Positions 48,930 to 57,808 are shown, counted from the stretch's first letter. The stretch is DNA of 64,000 bases from JAGPCK01 sp041675505 (GCA_041675505.1 JBAYTR010000002.1:124001-188000), one strand, 5' to 3'. Notes: generated by a model from the letters alone, not told the origin. Numbers and translations: made by a program.

Positions 48930-49757
48930 GTGAAAATCACAGCCGTTATTATATTCAATTTACTGGTGCTGAATGCCCTTTCACAATCTGCATTAGTTAA
49001 GGCAACAGAAAAATCTATGCGTCAGGTTAACGACAGCCTGTATGCCCATGAAACGGAAATAAGCAACCGCATGTATAGTGATTTTCTACAGGAATTAAGG
49101 AATAATGGAGATACAGCCTTGTGGCGACAGTTACAACCCGACAGTAACCAATGGTTTTACATAGCCAGTAATTTTCTCATAAGCACTTACCACCGCAGTG
49201 AAAAATATGCTGATTATCCGGTTGTGAATATCTCACAAAACGCAGCCAGATATTACTGCCAATGGCTCACGTTACATTACAACCGGTGGGATGAAAGAAA
49301 ATACAAAAAAGTCATCTTCCGTTTACCTGCCAATGATGCTGAATGGGCACAGGCCGCCAGAGGACTTTTACCCTTTAATGCAAAATATCCCTGGGGCAAA
49401 GAAGCTTTTCAAAATCACCTGGGCGCTTATTACTGCAACTTCAATCGGCTTGTTCAAAATCCGCCTGACACCAACAGAGCCGCTGTAAACAATGGCATTA
49501 ATGAAATAGTAGGGCGCATTTCCCGTGGAGCTTTTCTGTTGTGCCCCGTTAAATCTTTTGCGCCAAACAGCATTGGGTTATACAACATGTGTGGCAACAT
49601 AGCCGAGATGCTCGAATTAGAAAAGCGCACCAAGGGAGGCGGCTGGGACAGCGACAGCAAATTTATGTCCATCAACGCACTGGATGAATACAATGGTAAA
49701 ACCACACCAAACCCATACACCGGTTTTCGCGTGTTTATGCAAGTGATAGAAAAATGA
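48930..49757 (+). CDS. FGE-sulfatase/SUMF1-fold secreted protein, catalytically unlikely
   Basis: 275 residues, GTG start. A signal peptide ends A-L-S-Q at about 19. The C-lectin-like FGE fold is visible: E-I-S-N-R-M-Y-S-D-F near 43, Y-P-V-V-N-I-S-Q-N-A-A-R-Y-Y-C-Q-W-L near 95, F-R-L-P-A-N-D-A-E-W-A-Q-A-A-R-G near 130, Y-P-W-G near 152, N-M-C-G-N-I-A-E-M near 228, G-G-G-W-D-S near 242 and G-F-R-V-F near 268. The two Cys that do the oxidation in true formylglycine-generating enzymes are missing after the G-G-x-W/S motif. Gliding proteins GldJ/GldK have the same fold without activity, so a structural role is likely. Overlaps the next gene (ATGA). Confidence 0.82.
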   Translation: MKITAVIIFNLLVLNALSQSALVKATEKSMRQVNDSLYAHETEISNRMYSDFLQELRNNGDTALWRQLQPDSNQWFYIASNFLISTYHRSEKYADYPVVNISQNAARYYCQWLTLHYNRWDERKYKKVIFRLPANDAEWAQAARGLLPFNAKYPWGKEAFQNHLGAYYCNFNRLVQNPPDTNRAAVNNGINEIVGRISRGAFLLCPVKSFAPNSIGLYNMCGNIAEMLELEKRTKGGGWDSDSKFMSINALDEYNGKTTPNPYTGFRVFMQVIEK

Positions 49758-51004
49758 TTGCTTACCTCACATCATTATCGTTTCGTAAGCAATGGCTCCT
49801 GCTTTTTATACTATCGTTTGCAGCACGTACTCTATTCCTTTTACTACTTGTTGATTTAAACAACAGTCATTACTGGGAGTATGGCGAAATAAGCCGCAAC
49901 CTCTTTGAGGGCCGTGGCTACTCCTTGTTTTACCTGTTCAACGAAAAAATTGATATCTACTATCAGGCTGCAGCCCATCCTTATCCTTCAGCCTACGTAC
50001 CTCCGGGTTATGTATGGTTTCTTACTCCCTTCTGGTTCTTTGAAAATAATGTACTGAGAAATGTGCTGATATTGTCGTTGCAAAACCTGGCATCTTTGGG
50101 TGTAATGTGCTTGCTGTTCAAAGTTGTAATGCAATGGTTCAACTCTGAGCGTGCAGCCTGGATAGCCGCTATGATCTACGGCCTTATGCCTGAAATGATT
50201 TATTCAGGGAACAGTTTCGGACCTACCGTATTTTATCATTTGGTTGTATGTGGGTTATTGCTTCAACTGAATAAGCCACTCCATAACAAGAGCATTGTTA
50301 TTACTTCTTTATTGTTTGCTGCGGGTCTTTACCTACGTTCAGAAATGATAGTGTTCACTGTAATGTGGTTGTGTTACCTAATTGCAAAAAAAGAATTCAT
50401 ACCTGTAATTAAAATTGCCGTGATCACTTTTCTCTTCTTTATACCCTGGCCATTGCGCAACTATATAGTGTTTAAAAAAATCATCCCTCTAACTACCAGC
50501 AGTGGTATTAACCTCTATCGCGGACACAATGAAGACGGCACCGGCAGTTGGGGATGGAGCAAGCACGTCTATCCTCACACAGCTTATTTGTGCGGAGATG
50601 ACAATTTTGAAGTACGCTTTTCTTCCCTCTATGCTGATTTAGCAATGGCATATATTAAAGAACAAAAATCCGAAACCTTACGTTCGTCTTTTGAAAAATT
50701 AGGTGAACTGTGGTGGTTACCCCGAAATGATCAACGTGCTTCACATCCCTTGTATGCCTTCCCCTGGGCATTGGTAGTACTGTTTGCAGCACCTGTAATC
50801 TGGTTACAACGTAAAAACAAATCCACACATGCTGCGCTTTTATTTTTATTCTCCTGCTCCGTTGTTGCCATGCTGTTTTTTGTATTACCCCGCTACCAAA
50901 CTATCATGAAAATAGCCCTTATTCCTTTTGCTGCTTTTGGTATTCACAACCTGATAGCTGTATATTTAAATCGTTTTTACCATTCAAATACCCGAGAAAA
51001 ATGA
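49754..51004 (+). CDS. GT39-like (GT-C) membrane glycosyltransferase
   Basis: 416 residues with about nine membrane segments. The first loop (D-L-N-N-S-H-Y-W-E-Y-G-E-I-S-R-N-L-F-E-G-R-G-Y) holds the acidic residues that GT-C enzymes of the PMT/ArnT type use. The second has P-P-G-Y-V-W-F-L-T-P. Later loops include the conserved L-R-S-E and R-N-Y-I-V-F. It likely transfers a sugar from a polyprenyl-phosphate donor on the periplasmic side. Acceptor unknown. It overlaps the FGE-like gene upstream and dihydroorotase downstream, each by ATGA. Confidence 0.82.
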   Translation: MIAYLTSLSFRKQWLLLFILSFAARTLFLLLLVDLNNSHYWEYGEISRNLFEGRGYSLFYLFNEKIDIYYQAAAHPYPSAYVPPGYVWFLTPFWFFENNVLRNVLILSLQNLASLGVMCLLFKVVMQWFNSERAAWIAAMIYGLMPEMIYSGNSFGPTVFYHLVVCGLLLQLNKPLHNKSIVITSLLFAAGLYLRSEMIVFTVMWLCYLIAKKEFIPVIKIAVITFLFFIPWPLRNYIVFKKIIPLTTSSGINLYRGHNEDGTGSWGWSKHVYPHTAYLCGDDNFEVRFSSLYADLAMAYIKEQKSETLRSSFEKLGELWWLPRNDQRASHPLYAFPWALVVLFAAPVIWLQRKNKSTHAALLFLFSCSVVAMLFFVLPRYQTIMKIALIPFAAFGIHNLIAVYLNRFYHSNTREK

Positions 51005-52341
51005 AATCTATACTCATAAAAAACGCTACCATAATAAACGAAAACAAACAGTATATTTCAGATGTGCTGATTAAAAACGGACGCATTGAGCGTATTGCCG
51101 GGAACATTGATGCTATAGCCGACAAAGAAATTGACGCTTCAGGCCTTTACCTTATTCCTGGTGCTATTGATGATCAGGTGCATTTTCGTGAGCCGGGATT
51201 AACCCACAAAGGTGAAATTTATACCGAAGCAAAAGCTGCTGTAGCGGGTGGAGTAACTAGTTACATGGAAATGCCTAACACTGTACCGGGTGCTGTAACT
51301 ATTGAATTGCTGGAAGAAAAGTATTCGCGTGCGGCACAATGTTCATTGGCCAATTACTCATTTTTTATGGGCACCACCAACAGCAATATAGATGAGGTGA
51401 AAAGAGTTAACCCGCATAACATCTGCGGAGTGAAAATTTTTATGGGTTCTTCTACAGGAGATATGCTGGTGGACGATCCGCATGAGTTGGAAGCCGTATT
51501 TGCAGAATCCCCCACTCTTGTAGCCACACATTGCGAAGACGACCCTATGATTAAACTCAATGTGGCCAATTACAAGGCGCAATATGGCGAAGACATACCC
51601 GTTAAATTTCACGGACTTATTCGCAGTGAAGAAGCCTGCTATAAATCATCTTCCTATGCTGTTGAGCTGGCAAAAAAATACAACACACGTTTACATGTAC
51701 TGCACATCAGCACAGCTAAAGAATTACAACTATTTCGCAATGATATTCCGTTAAAAGAGAAACGTATAACAGCTGAGGCCTGCATACACCACCTGTGGTT
51801 CAGCGATGCTGATTATGACACGAAAGGTACACTCATCAAATGGAACCCTGCTGTAAAAACTGCTGCCGACCGTGATGCCATTTTCAAAGCGGTACTGGAT
51901 AACCGCATTGACGTAATTGCCACTGACCATGCTCCCCATACTTTATCAGAAAAAGCAAACAAGTATACGCAGGCTCCTTCAGGCGGGCCATTGGTACAAC
52001 ACTCCATACTGGCCATGCTTGATTTCCATAAACAGGGTAAAATAAGTTTAGAAAAAATAGTCGAAAAAATGAGCCATGCTGTTGCTGATTTGTTTCGCAT
52101 AAACAACAGAGGCTACATCAGAGAAGGATATTGGGCTGATTTGGTGCTGGTAGACCTGAAAACAAATACTGCCGTAACAAAAGAAAATCTACTCTACAAA
52201 TGCGGATGGTCACCCTTTGAAGGGCACACCTTCCCGGCAAGTATACACAGTACTTTTGTCAATGGTCATCTGGTATACCACAAAGGCAAGTTGGATGAAT
52301 CACAGCTTGGCCAGCGAATGGAATTTCATCCGGTACATTAG
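51001..52341 (+). CDS. pyrC: Dihydroorotase
   Basis: 446 residues of the class I amidohydrolase fold. Zinc motif D-D-Q-V-H-F-R-E-P-G near residue 57, substrate M-P-N-T near 96, carboxylated-Lys site C-G-V-K-I-F-M-G-S-S near 142, H-C-E-D near 180, H-I-S-T near 238, and T-D-H-A-P-H-T near 310. It closes carbamoyl-aspartate to dihydroorotate, the step before PyrD (encoded at 40 kb). Start by ATGA overlap with the membrane glycosyltransferase gene. Confidence 0.93.
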   Translation: MKSILIKNATIINENKQYISDVLIKNGRIERIAGNIDAIADKEIDASGLYLIPGAIDDQVHFREPGLTHKGEIYTEAKAAVAGGVTSYMEMPNTVPGAVTIELLEEKYSRAAQCSLANYSFFMGTTNSNIDEVKRVNPHNICGVKIFMGSSTGDMLVDDPHELEAVFAESPTLVATHCEDDPMIKLNVANYKAQYGEDIPVKFHGLIRSEEACYKSSSYAVELAKKYNTRLHVLHISTAKELQLFRNDIPLKEKRITAEACIHHLWFSDADYDTKGTLIKWNPAVKTAADRDAIFKAVLDNRIDVIATDHAPHTLSEKANKYTQAPSGGPLVQHSILAMLDFHKQGKISLEKIVEKMSHAVADLFRINNRGYIREGYWADLVLVDLKTNTAVTKENLLYKCGWSPFEGHTFPASIHSTFVNGHLVYHKGKLDESQLGQRMEFHPVH

Positions 52342-52580
52342 TGTTACGACTCTTATTTTTTGCGGTGATGTTGGGCCTTTTAACAGGATGTTCCAAACAT
52401 TCGAATTGTCCGGCATATGCATCTGTAAAAACTCAAGAGCGTAAACACATCAAAAAAAACATCCGCAAGAAAAAGAAGAAGAGTGAAAGCGGACTGTTTA
52501 CCAAAGAACAACTCAACGTCATACGAAGCGGTAAAAAGGCTGCCCGTCAATCTAAACGTAACTTAAAGAAAAAAACCTAA
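52341..52580 (+). CDS. Small lysine-rich lipoprotein
   Basis: 79 residues, GTG start overlapping the pyrC stop by one base (TAGTG). Lipobox L-L-T-G-C with Cys near residue 17. The 62-residue mature part is extremely basic: long runs of Lys and Arg (K-K-K-K-K, R-K-K-K-K-K) and no more than a few acidic residues, with no predicted fold. Too short and biased to assign. The lipid anchor puts a polycationic tail at the outer or inner membrane, where it could bind lipopolysaccharide, peptidoglycan or nucleic acid. Confidence 0.7.
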   Translation: MLRLLFFAVMLGLLTGCSKHSNCPAYASVKTQERKHIKKNIRKKKKKSESGLFTKEQLNVIRSGKKAARQSKRNLKKKT

Positions 52581-52594
52581 ATTGCGGGTAGGTT

Positions 52595-54703
52595 ATGTTA
52601 TCCAAAGATTTCCATCATTCTCAACTAAAGAAAAGTCAACAACTCAGTATGCGCATCAGCCTATTGGTGATGAGCATAACAGCTATTTACAGTTTTGTCT
52701 TTTTAGGACTTGGTGTATATTCCCTATCGCTGCTATGTGCTGTAATTACGGTGGTGTTTCTCGCATCCTTTTACCTCAACAAAAACGGAAAGTTGAAAAC
52801 CGGACGTGTAACACTTTACGTAATCATTAACCTTACTGTATTTATTGCCGATGTTGTTTTGGGGCGTAATACCGGACTCTTTTTGCTTTACATACCTATA
52901 ATGGCCAGTTCTTTAGTGCTGTTCAGTTTTAATGAAAAAAATTCCATTATTCTGGTAGCCGCATTTTCGTTGTTCCTCATTGTAATGCTCGAAATAACGA
53001 ATCACTCCCTTTTCTCTGTCTCCTATAAACTAAACAGAGAAGCCAATTATGCTGTATACTATACCACCCTACTTTTGTCTATCACAGCTACCGGCTTGTG
53101 TGTGTACTACCTGAAAAGCGTAAACCATACTGTAGAAAGCCAACTAATCTCACAGCGCACATTTTATGAAAATATTTTCGAGAACCTGCCTGCTGATGTA
53201 GCTGTGTTTGATAAACATCACAAGTATACCTACATTAATCCTAAAGGGGTAAAGGACCCCTTCACACGCAAATGGATTATTGGTAAAGATGATTTTGATT
53301 ATTGTGAAAAACGCGGGTTGGACAGAAGTTTTGCAGAGAGAAGACGGAATGCCTTTAATAAATGTATGGCTACGCTGGAACCCGTACAATTAGATGAAAC
53401 CCACATTGATGCTAAGGGAGAAGCAATTTACCACTCACGGTACTTTCATCCCATTATCAATGAAGATGGTAATGTAAACCTTGTAATAGGATATGGCATT
53501 AACGTTACTGAACAAAAGAATGCTCAGTCTAAAATTATGGAGGCCAAACAAATGGCCGAAAATGCATCAAAAGCCAAAAGTAATTTCCTTTCCAATATCA
53601 GCCATGAAATAAGAACTCCCCTCAATGCCATCATCGGGTTGAGTAACTTGCTTGTGAGCGACAATAAACGCGACAATCTGGATGAGAACCTGAAAATCAT
53701 CAGCTACTCTGCCAACAACTTACTGGCATTAATTAATGATATACTCGACTTATCTAAAATTGAAGAAGGAAAAATAACTGCTGAAAAAACTCCGTTTAGT
53801 GTGGCTGATTTACTTTCCACATTGGAAAAAACCATCCGCATACGTTCAACCGAGAAAAAGCTGGACCTTATTACTGATTTCGCAGCAGATTTGCCACCTG
53901 TACTAACCGGTGACCCGCTGAGATTAAATCAGATTCTGCTTAACCTGTGCACAAATGCAGTAAAGTTTACAGAGGAAGGATCGGTAAGAATAAAAGTATT
54001 TATCCTGTCACGAAATGACGATACTATAGTGTTACAGTTTGAAGTACACGATACAGGTATTGGTATATCTCCGCAAAAAATAGGAAGTATTTTTGACTCC
54101 TTTACTCAGGCTGAATCGTATACTACCCGAAAGTATGGAGGGTCAGGATTGGGGCTAAACATCTCTAAAAAATTGTGCGATATCTTAGGTGGCTCCATAC
54201 GGGTGGATAGCAAATTGAATCTGGGCAGTACGTTCTATGTGAATCTTCCTTTTGGTTACTCTTATGATGTAAACTTACTTAAAGCAAACCACAACGCACA
54301 AAACGAGAAGGACCTCTCCCATTTGAAAGTATTAATGGCTGAAGACAACGTTATTAATCAGCGTTTGGTTCAACAGCTTTTCAAAAAATGGAACTGCGAA
54401 CTTTTTATAGTTTCATCGGGGCGAATGGCCATTGAAAAGTTAAAGCAGGAAAAATTTGATATGCTTTTAATGGACCTTCAAATGCCCGACATGGACGGGC
54501 TAACAGCCATTGAACTTTTACGTGAAGGTATAGCCGGTGAGCTCAATAAAGATATACCCGCTATTGCCCTTACTGCAGATGTATTTGAACAAACTCGAAA
54601 AAAAGTATACCAGTCGGGGTTTAATGATTTTTTAAGTAAACCTTTTAACAGCGAAGACCTGTACCGTAAAATAGCCCAACGTACTGACGGGACTACTTTT
54701 TAA
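52595..54703 (+). CDS. Hybrid sensor histidine kinase/response regulator
   Basis: 702 residues. Domains in order: about six membrane segments (20-175), a PAS domain (about 185-305), a HisKA domain with S-N-I-S-H-E-I-R-T-P-L (phosphoacceptor His337), an HATPase domain (N-box L-L-N-L-C-T-N-A-V-K near 448, D-T-G-I-G near 486, G-G-S-G-L-G near 515), and a receiver domain with A-E-D-N near 582 and phosphoacceptor Asp627 in L-M-D-L-Q-M-P-D-M-D-G. No HPt domain or DNA-binding partner is adjacent. The signal sensed is unknown. Confidence 0.95.
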   Translation: MLSKDFHHSQLKKSQQLSMRISLLVMSITAIYSFVFLGLGVYSLSLLCAVITVVFLASFYLNKNGKLKTGRVTLYVIINLTVFIADVVLGRNTGLFLLYIPIMASSLVLFSFNEKNSIILVAAFSLFLIVMLEITNHSLFSVSYKLNREANYAVYYTTLLLSITATGLCVYYLKSVNHTVESQLISQRTFYENIFENLPADVAVFDKHHKYTYINPKGVKDPFTRKWIIGKDDFDYCEKRGLDRSFAERRRNAFNKCMATLEPVQLDETHIDAKGEAIYHSRYFHPIINEDGNVNLVIGYGINVTEQKNAQSKIMEAKQMAENASKAKSNFLSNISHEIRTPLNAIIGLSNLLVSDNKRDNLDENLKIISYSANNLLALINDILDLSKIEEGKITAEKTPFSVADLLSTLEKTIRIRSTEKKLDLITDFAADLPPVLTGDPLRLNQILLNLCTNAVKFTEEGSVRIKVFILSRNDDTIVLQFEVHDTGIGISPQKIGSIFDSFTQAESYTTRKYGGSGLGLNISKKLCDILGGSIRVDSKLNLGSTFYVNLPFGYSYDVNLLKANHNAQNEKDLSHLKVLMAEDNVINQRLVQQLFKKWNCELFIVSSGRMAIEKLKQEKFDMLLMDLQMPDMDGLTAIELLREGIAGELNKDIPAIALTADVFEQTRKKVYQSGFNDFLSKPFNSEDLYRKIAQRTDGTTF

Positions 54704-55715
54704 GGTTAAGCAATGTTGCACAACAGAGCATAAATAATACTCGTGCACCTACGTTTGCATCCCAATCATCTTTACCCGGAGACACCTCATTTAAATCAAA
54801 ACCAATAATCCGCTTTTTACTAAGTGCCAACTGCTCTATCAAGTAGCTTACTTCAGCAAAAGACAATCCGCCCGGTACAGGAGTGCCTGTGTTGGGGCAG
54901 TGGTCGGGAGTTAAGCCATCGATATCAAATGAAATAAATACGTTATCGGGCAGGTTCTTAATAATGGCAGTCACCTGTGTGGCCCATGTAGTCCCTTTAA
55001 TTTTAGCAAACTGTATATCGTGGTCGTACCAGGTTTTAACCCGACCCTTGCTTTTTTCTATCAACTTCACCTCTTCTTCGCAATAATCTCTTATGCCCAC
55101 TTGTGTTAAGGATAGAATATTTTTTTCCTTGAGTGCGTTAAACATAACCGATGCATGAGAATACGTAAACCCTTCGTATGCATTTCGCAAATCAGCATGC
55201 GCATCAATTTGTAGTATACCGAATTTCTTCTTCGCGGCAAGCGCCTGCATTAACCCCAGCGGAGTACTGTGGTCTCCACCCAATGTCGCCACCAGTTTCC
55301 CTTGCTTCAGTAAATTCTCTGACTGTTTGCGTACCTTTTCTACCATGGCTGCACAAGCTGCATTTACCTTGTCCAGCTTTTTTTGCGAAGGAACTTCACC
55401 ATTGGTCCAGCTGTCAATAATATCTTCAGCCAGTTTGCGCATTTGCTTGCTTTGTTTCTTCAGGCCGTTATCCACTTCAGCCATGGCCATTTTACGTTTC
55501 CATACCTCCTTGATAAGCGGATGATACAGGTCTATTTGTTTGGAGGCCTCTAATATAGCCTCGGGTCCGTTAGCCGTTCCTGCCCCGTATGAAACCGTTG
55601 CTTCCCAGCTAACAGGTAATATCACCAGTTCCGATTCCTTTTCATTGTAAGGTAGCCCGAACAGATTGCTATCGGCAGCACCCGGGTTGTTGGGATTAAA
55701 GTTTTTATCAGCCAT
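54693..55715 (-). CDS. Ureohydrolase (agmatinase/arginase/formimidoylglutamase family)
   Basis: 340 residues. Binuclear manganese motifs: G-G-D-H-S near residue 143, D-A-H-A-D-L-R near 170, D-I-D-G-L-T-P near 262 and the following G-G-L-S-F. The N-terminal P-V-S-W-E-A-T-V-S-Y-G-A-G-T-A-N-G-P is common in Bacteroidota agmatinase-family proteins. The substrate could be agmatine, arginine or formimidoylglutamate; HutI at 9 kb makes the last possible but not shown. The stop is 11 bases inside the convergent kinase gene. Downstream of a DinB-family gene by 9 bases. Confidence 0.85.
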   Translation of the reverse strand: MADKNFNPNNPGAADSNLFGLPYNEKESELVILPVSWEATVSYGAGTANGPEAILEASKQIDLYHPLIKEVWKRKMAMAEVDNGLKKQSKQMRKLAEDIIDSWTNGEVPSQKKLDKVNAACAAMVEKVRKQSENLLKQGKLVATLGGDHSTPLGLMQALAAKKKFGILQIDAHADLRNAYEGFTYSHASVMFNALKEKNILSLTQVGIRDYCEEEVKLIEKSKGRVKTWYDHDIQFAKIKGTTWATQVTAIIKNLPDNVFISFDIDGLTPDHCPNTGTPVPGGLSFAEVSYLIEQLALSKKRIIGFDLNEVSPGKDDWDANVGARVLFMLCCATLLNLKK

Positions 55716-55724
55716 GATTGATGT

Positions 55725-56210
55725 TTATTTATTTTCTCTGAAGTAAGTAATCATATCTGTTGATTGCAAGGAGGTAACTCCCGCATTGCGCAGCATTGTA
55801 ATAATTTGTCCCCTGTGAAGTGTAGCATGGTTACAAACATGCATCAGAATTTCTTCATGTGTATTGGTGTAGGTAATACCTTTCATGTTGGTGTAGGCAA
55901 GTGAAGCTGTAAAAAATGAATCGTCTTTAGCTAAAACAAATTCCATCATCTTTTGGGATGATTGAATAAAAAGTTCCTTAGCCTCACTAAGTGTTCCGTT
56001 GAAATTTTCACTTGGCCAATGATTTACCGTAGCGCCATTCAGTCGATTGAACCACACTTCCTGTGCATCCCACATATGATAGAGTGTTTTACGAATAGTT
56101 GGAAAGCTGCTGATAAGTTCTACATCAGCCACCTCATCGGGTATTAAAGCTGCTATACGGGTATTTGCCCACAGGTTATATTTAAGAAAGTGATTTAATG
56201 AAATTTCCAT
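55725..56210 (-). CDS. DinB-family metal-binding protein
   Basis: 161 residues, a four-helix bundle with the DinB/YfiT His triad: Y-H-M-W-D-A-Q-E-V-W near residue 45, and H-V-C-N-H-A-T-L-H-R-G-Q-I near 128. Family members bind a divalent metal and act in thiol transfer or damage response. The substrate cannot be predicted. A TATTTTCG box is 9 bases from the ATG; the ureohydrolase follows after 9 bases. Confidence 0.88.
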   Translation of the reverse strand: MEISLNHFLKYNLWANTRIAALIPDEVADVELISSFPTIRKTLYHMWDAQEVWFNRLNGATVNHWPSENFNGTLSEAKELFIQSSQKMMEFVLAKDDSFFTASLAYTNMKGITYTNTHEEILMHVCNHATLHRGQIITMLRNAGVTSLQSTDMITYFRENK

Positions 56211-56219
56211 ATCAATCTG

Positions 56220-56227
56220 CGAAAATA
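56220..56227 (-). promoter_or_regulatory. -7-like element TATTTTCG of the DinB-family gene
   Basis: TAnnTTCG variant on the minus strand, 9 bases before the ATG at 56210. Confidence 0.4.
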
Positions 56228-56240
56228 AAACCGTTTAGGT

Positions 56241-56927
56241 TTAACCCAATGTTAATTTTTGAAGTAACATATCGGTTCCGGTAGTGGCCTTTTCCTGAAT
56301 TACTTTCAGGTTACTTATACCGTAGACTTCACTGAGTTTCGGGTCAATCAGATACTTTTCACTTTGAACAGGAGCGTAACTCACCAAACCCGCAGCAGGA
56401 TATACCGCCAGTGACGTTCCAATCACTACAAACACATCGGCTTTGGCTACCAGTTCAGCTGCTGAACCAATCATTGGAACAGCCTCACCGAACCAGACAA
56501 TATGAGGTCGCAGTTGAGAACCCAGCGCACATTTTTCTCCCATTTTTAGTTCCCAACTTTCAATATCGTAGATTAACGATTCATCTATACTGCTTCTGGA
56601 TTTGGTAATTTCACCGTGCAAATGCATCACATTTTTACTGCCTGCCCTTTCATGCAGGTTATCGATATTTTGAGTAATGATGTGTACATCAAAATATTTT
56701 TCCAGCTTTGCCAGATTAAAGTGAGCGGCATTGGGCTCAGCTGCTAATACGGCTTTCCTGCGCATGTTGTAAAACTCCTGTACCAAAGCAGCATCTCTTT
56801 CCCACGCTTCGGGGGTGGCTACATCATAAACATTGTACCCTTCCCACAATCCGTCAGCATCTCTGAAGGTTTGTAACCCGCTCTCAGCGCTTATTCCGGC
56901 CCCTGTCAGTACTACTAATGTTTTCAT
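56241..56927 (-). CDS. cobB: Class III sirtuin, NAD-dependent protein deacylase
   Basis: 228 residues. NAD motifs G-A-G-I-S-A-E-S-G near residue 9, T-Q-N-I-D-N-L-H near 85 and catalytic His104 in L-H-G-E. Tyr53 and Arg56 (F-Y-N-M-R) are the pair that bind succinyl or malonyl groups in SIRT5/CobB, so a desuccinylase/demalonylase activity is likely besides deacetylation. The four Cys of the usual zinc site are absent: the whole protein has one Cys. The protein is short but complete. A divergent promoter is shared with the outer-membrane gene at 57004. Confidence 0.92.
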   Translation of the reverse strand: MKTLVVLTGAGISAESGLQTFRDADGLWEGYNVYDVATPEAWERDAALVQEFYNMRRKAVLAAEPNAAHFNLAKLEKYFDVHIITQNIDNLHERAGSKNVMHLHGEITKSRSSIDESLIYDIESWELKMGEKCALGSQLRPHIVWFGEAVPMIGSAAELVAKADVFVVIGTSLAVYPAAGLVSYAPVQSEKYLIDPKLSEVYGISNLKVIQEKATTGTDMLLQKLTLG

Positions 56928-56953
56928 GTATCTGGCGCATTCTGTGTTGCTTT

Positions 56954-56961
56954 CAAATATA
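56954..56961 (-). promoter_or_regulatory. -7 element TATATTTG of the sirtuin gene
   Basis: Exact TAnnTTTG on the minus strand, 26 bases before the ATG at 56927. Confidence 0.5.
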
Positions 56962-56986
56962 AATTTTTTGATGGACCGATTTTCTG

Positions 56987-56994
56987 TATTTTTG
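56987..56994 (+). promoter_or_regulatory. -7 element TATTTTTG of the outer-membrane gene
   Basis: Exact TAnnTTTG ending 9 bases before the ATG at 57004. A TTTTTTG lies 16 bases further upstream. It is 26 bases from the opposing sirtuin element. Confidence 0.55.
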
Positions 56995-57003
56995 TCTCAC
57001 ATT

Positions 57004-57804
57004 ATGAAGAAAGTACTACTCACTATACTCATAGCCGCAGGATATTTCTCTGTAACTGCTCAGGTAAAACAAACCGGCTTTAAATTGGGTATTCATCTTT
57101 TACCTACATTATCTAAATCTGTAATTACCGGTGGGTCAAATGATTTTATAGCACCAGGTTCAACGGTTACATTTAAAGATGTGGCCGACTCTTGCAGCAA
57201 AAAGGATAAAATGGCTTATACCAATGGGATAGGCTTATCGTTCATGTACAATTTAAAGCGTGATATTGAGTTTCAAACGGGATTATACTATTACCAAACC
57301 GGATTTGTACGCACGGTAGAAAACATTAAATTTCTGGACTACATCTATCCGGGTGAAGATTTGGTAGTGGACCAGGCCTTTGACAAAACGGCTTATTTTA
57401 ATTACCGTTTCCGTTATTTACACATGCCGCTCATGATAAATTACGGCCTTCCGTTTAAAAACATGAACTTTCAATACAATTTGTATGCAACAGGAGGAAT
57501 AGGAATCAACTACCTTCTGGATAGTAAGATTCGGGCCGATTTGGAGGGATTCACTATGAATGGTGAAAGCAAACTTGACTTCGACAGTGTTGGATTTGAT
57601 ATGAAAAAAGTAACCATGCACGGCAGCATTGGTTTCCGGTTTGAATACCTGATGAAGAATAAAATCATTCTGAGTGTTCAGCCGTTATTCAATTACAACC
57701 TTATTCCTTCAAGCTCCTCTCAGTTGCAAATGCGCCCCTACTCTATCACAGCCGCTGTGGGTGTAAATTACCGGTTCCAAACCGTAAAAGACGAGAAAAA
57801 ATAA
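57004..57804 (+). CDS. Outer-membrane beta-barrel protein (PorT-like family)
   Basis: 266 residues from the ATG at 57004. The frame is open upstream into the sirtuin promoter, but M-K-K-V-L-L-T-I-L starts a signal peptide ending V-T-A-Q. The mature part is a series of alternating strands with the barrel-type closing strand V-G-V-N-Y-R-F-Q. Motifs such as L-Q-T-G-L-Y-Y-Y and Y-L-H-M-P-L-M-I-N-Y match the outer_membrane beta-barrel (PorT) family of Bacteroidota. PorT itself belongs to the type IX system, but close orthology is not shown. Confidence 0.8.
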   Translation: MKKVLLTILIAAGYFSVTAQVKQTGFKLGIHLLPTLSKSVITGGSNDFIAPGSTVTFKDVADSCSKKDKMAYTNGIGLSFMYNLKRDIEFQTGLYYYQTGFVRTVENIKFLDYIYPGEDLVVDQAFDKTAYFNYRFRYLHMPLMINYGLPFKNMNFQYNLYATGGIGINYLLDSKIRADLEGFTMNGESKLDFDSVGFDMKKVTMHGSIGFRFEYLMKNKIILSVQPLFNYNLIPSSSSQLQMRPYSITAAVGVNYRFQTVKDEKK

Positions 57805-57808
57805 CCTC

